In this document: positions 62,701-64,000 of the stretch, piece by piece | Position numbering within the stretch: position 1 is the stretch's first letter | Layout: each line of letters opens with the position of its first letter | DNA from: Paralichthys olivaceus | Lineage: Eukaryota; Chordata; Actinopteri; Pleuronectiformes; Paralichthyidae | Length of the DNA: 64,000 nucleotides | Direction of reading: 5' to 3' | NCBI RefSeq assembly: GCF_024713975.1 | Contig: NC_091094.1 | Span: forward strand, 11,207,001-11,271,000 | Notes under the pieces: generated by a model | What the model saw: the letters and a program-made list of their open reading frames with translations, nothing else | The model's database searches: none | Told to the model about the DNA's origin: nothing | Program-made: the position numbers and the translations under genes

Positions 62701-62927
62701 ACCCCTCACCTCATCTCAGGGTTAGCCAGTGGCCACGGGATGGAGCCTGGAAAAAACAACGGGGGTCTTGTCGGACTCCTCGGACCCCCTCCAAAAGAGG
62801 AGCGAGGCCGTAAGAGGATCAAGGCAGAGAACGGGTCTTCGCTGTTGGTGGTGCCCTACCCGATCCTCGCCTCAGGCAACGACCAACCCTGTGTCACCAT
62901 CACTGCCAAAGAGGGAAAGACCTACAG
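59749..62927 (+). CDS. znf362: Zinc finger protein 362, N-terminal part (runs off the right edge)
   Basis: Coding exons: 59749-59811, 60954-61194, 61808-61933, 62600-62927, in phase; 252 aa are present and the last codon (TYR) is split at a gtgagg donor. The start MAEPRFNNPYFWPPPS, then LDNLVLINKIKEQLMAEKIR, PDIALHARP, a Thr/Ser-rich segment, ERGRKRIKAENGSS, LLVVPYPILASG and AKEGKTYR follow the ZNF362 N-terminal order. The C2H2 fingers should begin in the next exon, outside the window. ZNF362 is a nuclear C2H2 factor related to ZNF384 (family knowledge). Exon 61808-61933 (42 residues, with GLWEDWHLRQLIDHPSR) is phase-symmetric and may be a cassette exon. The neighbour trim62 matches human 1p35.1. 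Fish can have two paralogues; which one this is cannot be told. Confidence 0.92.
59888..60158 (+). mobile_element. Fish interspersed repeat (TTTGGGAAATA ... CTAAGCTAAGCTAA)
   Basis: Contains TTGACATTTTTGGGAAATAT, TTATGCTAAGCTAAGCTAAT and CTTCTGATCTAACTCTCAGC in the order seen in an abundant fish SINE/MITE-like repeat. It lies in the znf362 intron. Confidence 0.6.
60186..60509. mobile_element. MITE with ACCTCCGCCAAGG inverted ends
   Basis: The left end CATACCTCCGCCAAGGCC and right end GTCCTTGGCGGAGGTAAT are inverted repeats about 320 bp apart. Related degraded copies lie at 16027-16345, 18513-18620 and 57928-58060. Confidence 0.7.
61215..61581 (+). mobile_element. MITE of the ACTGTATATAAA family, best-preserved copy
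   Basis: The left end GGACTGTAAATAAAGATGGA and right end, reverse complement CATAGACTGTACATAAAGAT, form inverted repeats. GGTTTT occurs just outside both ends. The interior matches the copies at 23424-24060 and 42290-42625. Confidence 0.7.
61958..62012 (+). repeat. Fragment of the 'CACCCAGAGAAAACCC' fish repeat
   Basis: ACATGGAAGATAGGCACCC and AGAGAAAACCCCTGCAGAGA resemble the 3' part of a widespread fish repeat, fragments of which are also seen at 31165-31300 and 50140-50330. Confidence 0.45.
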
Positions 62928-64000
62928 GTGAGGCAGGATGTTTTTTATGCAGCAGCTCTCACTCTGCAGTTATTCTGTGCTTCTTGTATAATGGTGGTGC
63001 TAGAGGGTAAATACAAAGTTAACTGGAGTCAAGATCCTCTGACTCATGTCTCACTGTTGTTTTTAGATCAGCGGTCAAACTCATTTTAGTTAAGGAGCCA
63101 CATACTGCCCACTTTGATCTCAAGTGTGCCAGACCAGTAAAATCATAGCATAATAACGATAATATTTCTCTATGTTTAAATTATTGGTGAAGGTTTTTGG
63201 ATGATAATTTTTTTTATTTTAAGGTCTTTCTACAATAAACTAGAAACAGAAAGACCAAAAACTCAGACATCAGCCCACAGTGTATCTGCCTGGCCTCTCC
63301 TCTGCAGATTCGAACACTTCTGCCTCCGGAGCAGACATCGCATTTACGCTGTTTTTGAAGCAATTACTGGATCGATTAAAAAAATGACAAAACGTTTGTA
63401 CTCATAAACATTCATATTCTTAAGAGACATTCTGATTCACAACCCTTGAAATTGAATACTGTGCTTCAGTTTGTCATGTCCACATGTGCATTACAACTTC
63501 AGATCACAGTTGATCTACAGAGCAAAACATTTAGTCACAAGTATTTAGAACTGAAAAATATTGTATTTGACTTTATAACAAAATAAACTTCTCAAGATCT
63601 AAAAAATATTTTAAATGTAAACTCTTCACTTGTTTTATAGTGCGACCCCCAGTGGACACATTAAGAATAGCAGCTACTTTTTTAGAAATGCAATTTATGT
63701 CTTTCTGTAATTTTCACACTTAGCAAAGTCATCCGTCCAAACTGGACCCCCTGGTGGGCCGGATCTGGCCCGCGGGCCGTATATTTGACACCTCTGTTTT
63801 AGATAGTTAAGAGCACGGAAGATATCAAAGCTCCCTCTCTACTCTAATTGAAAAAAGTACTGTTTAAATATAGAGAATAAAATAGAATACACAGTAGAAA
63901 ACACAGTGCATAATCATCAATCAAATGTATTAATTCATAACAGACTGTCAGCTCACCAAAACGTAAGAACAACCAAATACAGGTTTGACAATACAACACA
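62928..64000 (+). other. znf362: znf362 intron after the fourth coding exon, to window end
   Basis: No zinc-finger exon was found before the window ends. Most of the interval is occupied by the hAT-like element at 63069-63796. Confidence 0.7.
63069..63796 (+). mobile_element. hAT-like non-autonomous transposon, 728 bp, perfect 8-bp target duplication
   Basis: The left end CAGCGGTCAAACTCATTTTA and right end GCCGTATATTTGACACCTCTG form a short imperfect inverted repeat (CAG...GTCAAA). The interior has GGAGCCACATACTGCCCACT and GGGCCGGATCTGGCCCGCGG near its ends. TTTTAGAT flanks both sides (63061-63068 and 63797-63804), the 8-bp duplication expected for hAT. No transposase frame is visible. Confidence 0.88.

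Overview
This window looks like nuclear DNA of a teleost fish. Its genes are split into short phase-compatible exons with GT-AG introns. They encode recognisable vertebrate proteins. The non-coding DNA is AT-rich and carries long CA/GT arrays, ATCC/GGAT arrays and many short inverted-repeat transposons of types common in fish. All identifications come from reading conceptual translations and splice sites by eye; no database search was run.

Four complete genes and one partial gene are supported. (1) miip, + strand, 9 coding exons between 2363 and 6069, 396 aa. (2) tnfrsf1b (TNF receptor 2), + strand, 9 exons between 9336 and 14187, 483 aa, with four cysteine-rich domains, a membrane segment and a C-terminal TRAF2-type motif. 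(3) trim62, + strand, 5 coding exons between 16721 and 44113, 475 aa (RING, B-box, coiled coil, SPRY), with a first coding intron of 17.7 kb. (4) A two-exon seven-helix receptor on the - strand, 53278 to 50996, 426 aa, best matched to the orphan receptor GPR160. (5) znf362, + strand, first four coding exons from 59749 to 62927; the zinc fingers lie beyond the right edge.

The gene order is informative. In human, MIIP and TNFRSF1B are neighbours at 1p36.22, while TRIM62 and ZNF362 are neighbours at 1p35.1. Here the two pairs are joined, with the junction between about 14.3 and 15.2 kb, and the GPR160-like gene sits between trim62 and znf362 on the opposite strand. The genes do not form an operon or a single pathway. 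tnfrsf1b is an immune receptor, trim62 a predicted E3 ubiquitin ligase, miip a cell-motility regulator and znf362 a transcription factor.

Several exon-like segments are not explained by these genes: a minus-strand terminal exon at 1405-1550, a cysteine-rich EGF-like reading frame in tnfrsf1b intron 1, an F-box-like exon pair in trim62 intron 4, and a well-formed orphan exon at 47844-47916. Mobile elements include a 368-bp Harbinger-like MITE with a TAA duplication nested in an older MITE, and a hAT-like element with a perfect 8-bp duplication in a znf362 intron. I saw no rRNA, tRNA, CRISPR or prokaryotic features.
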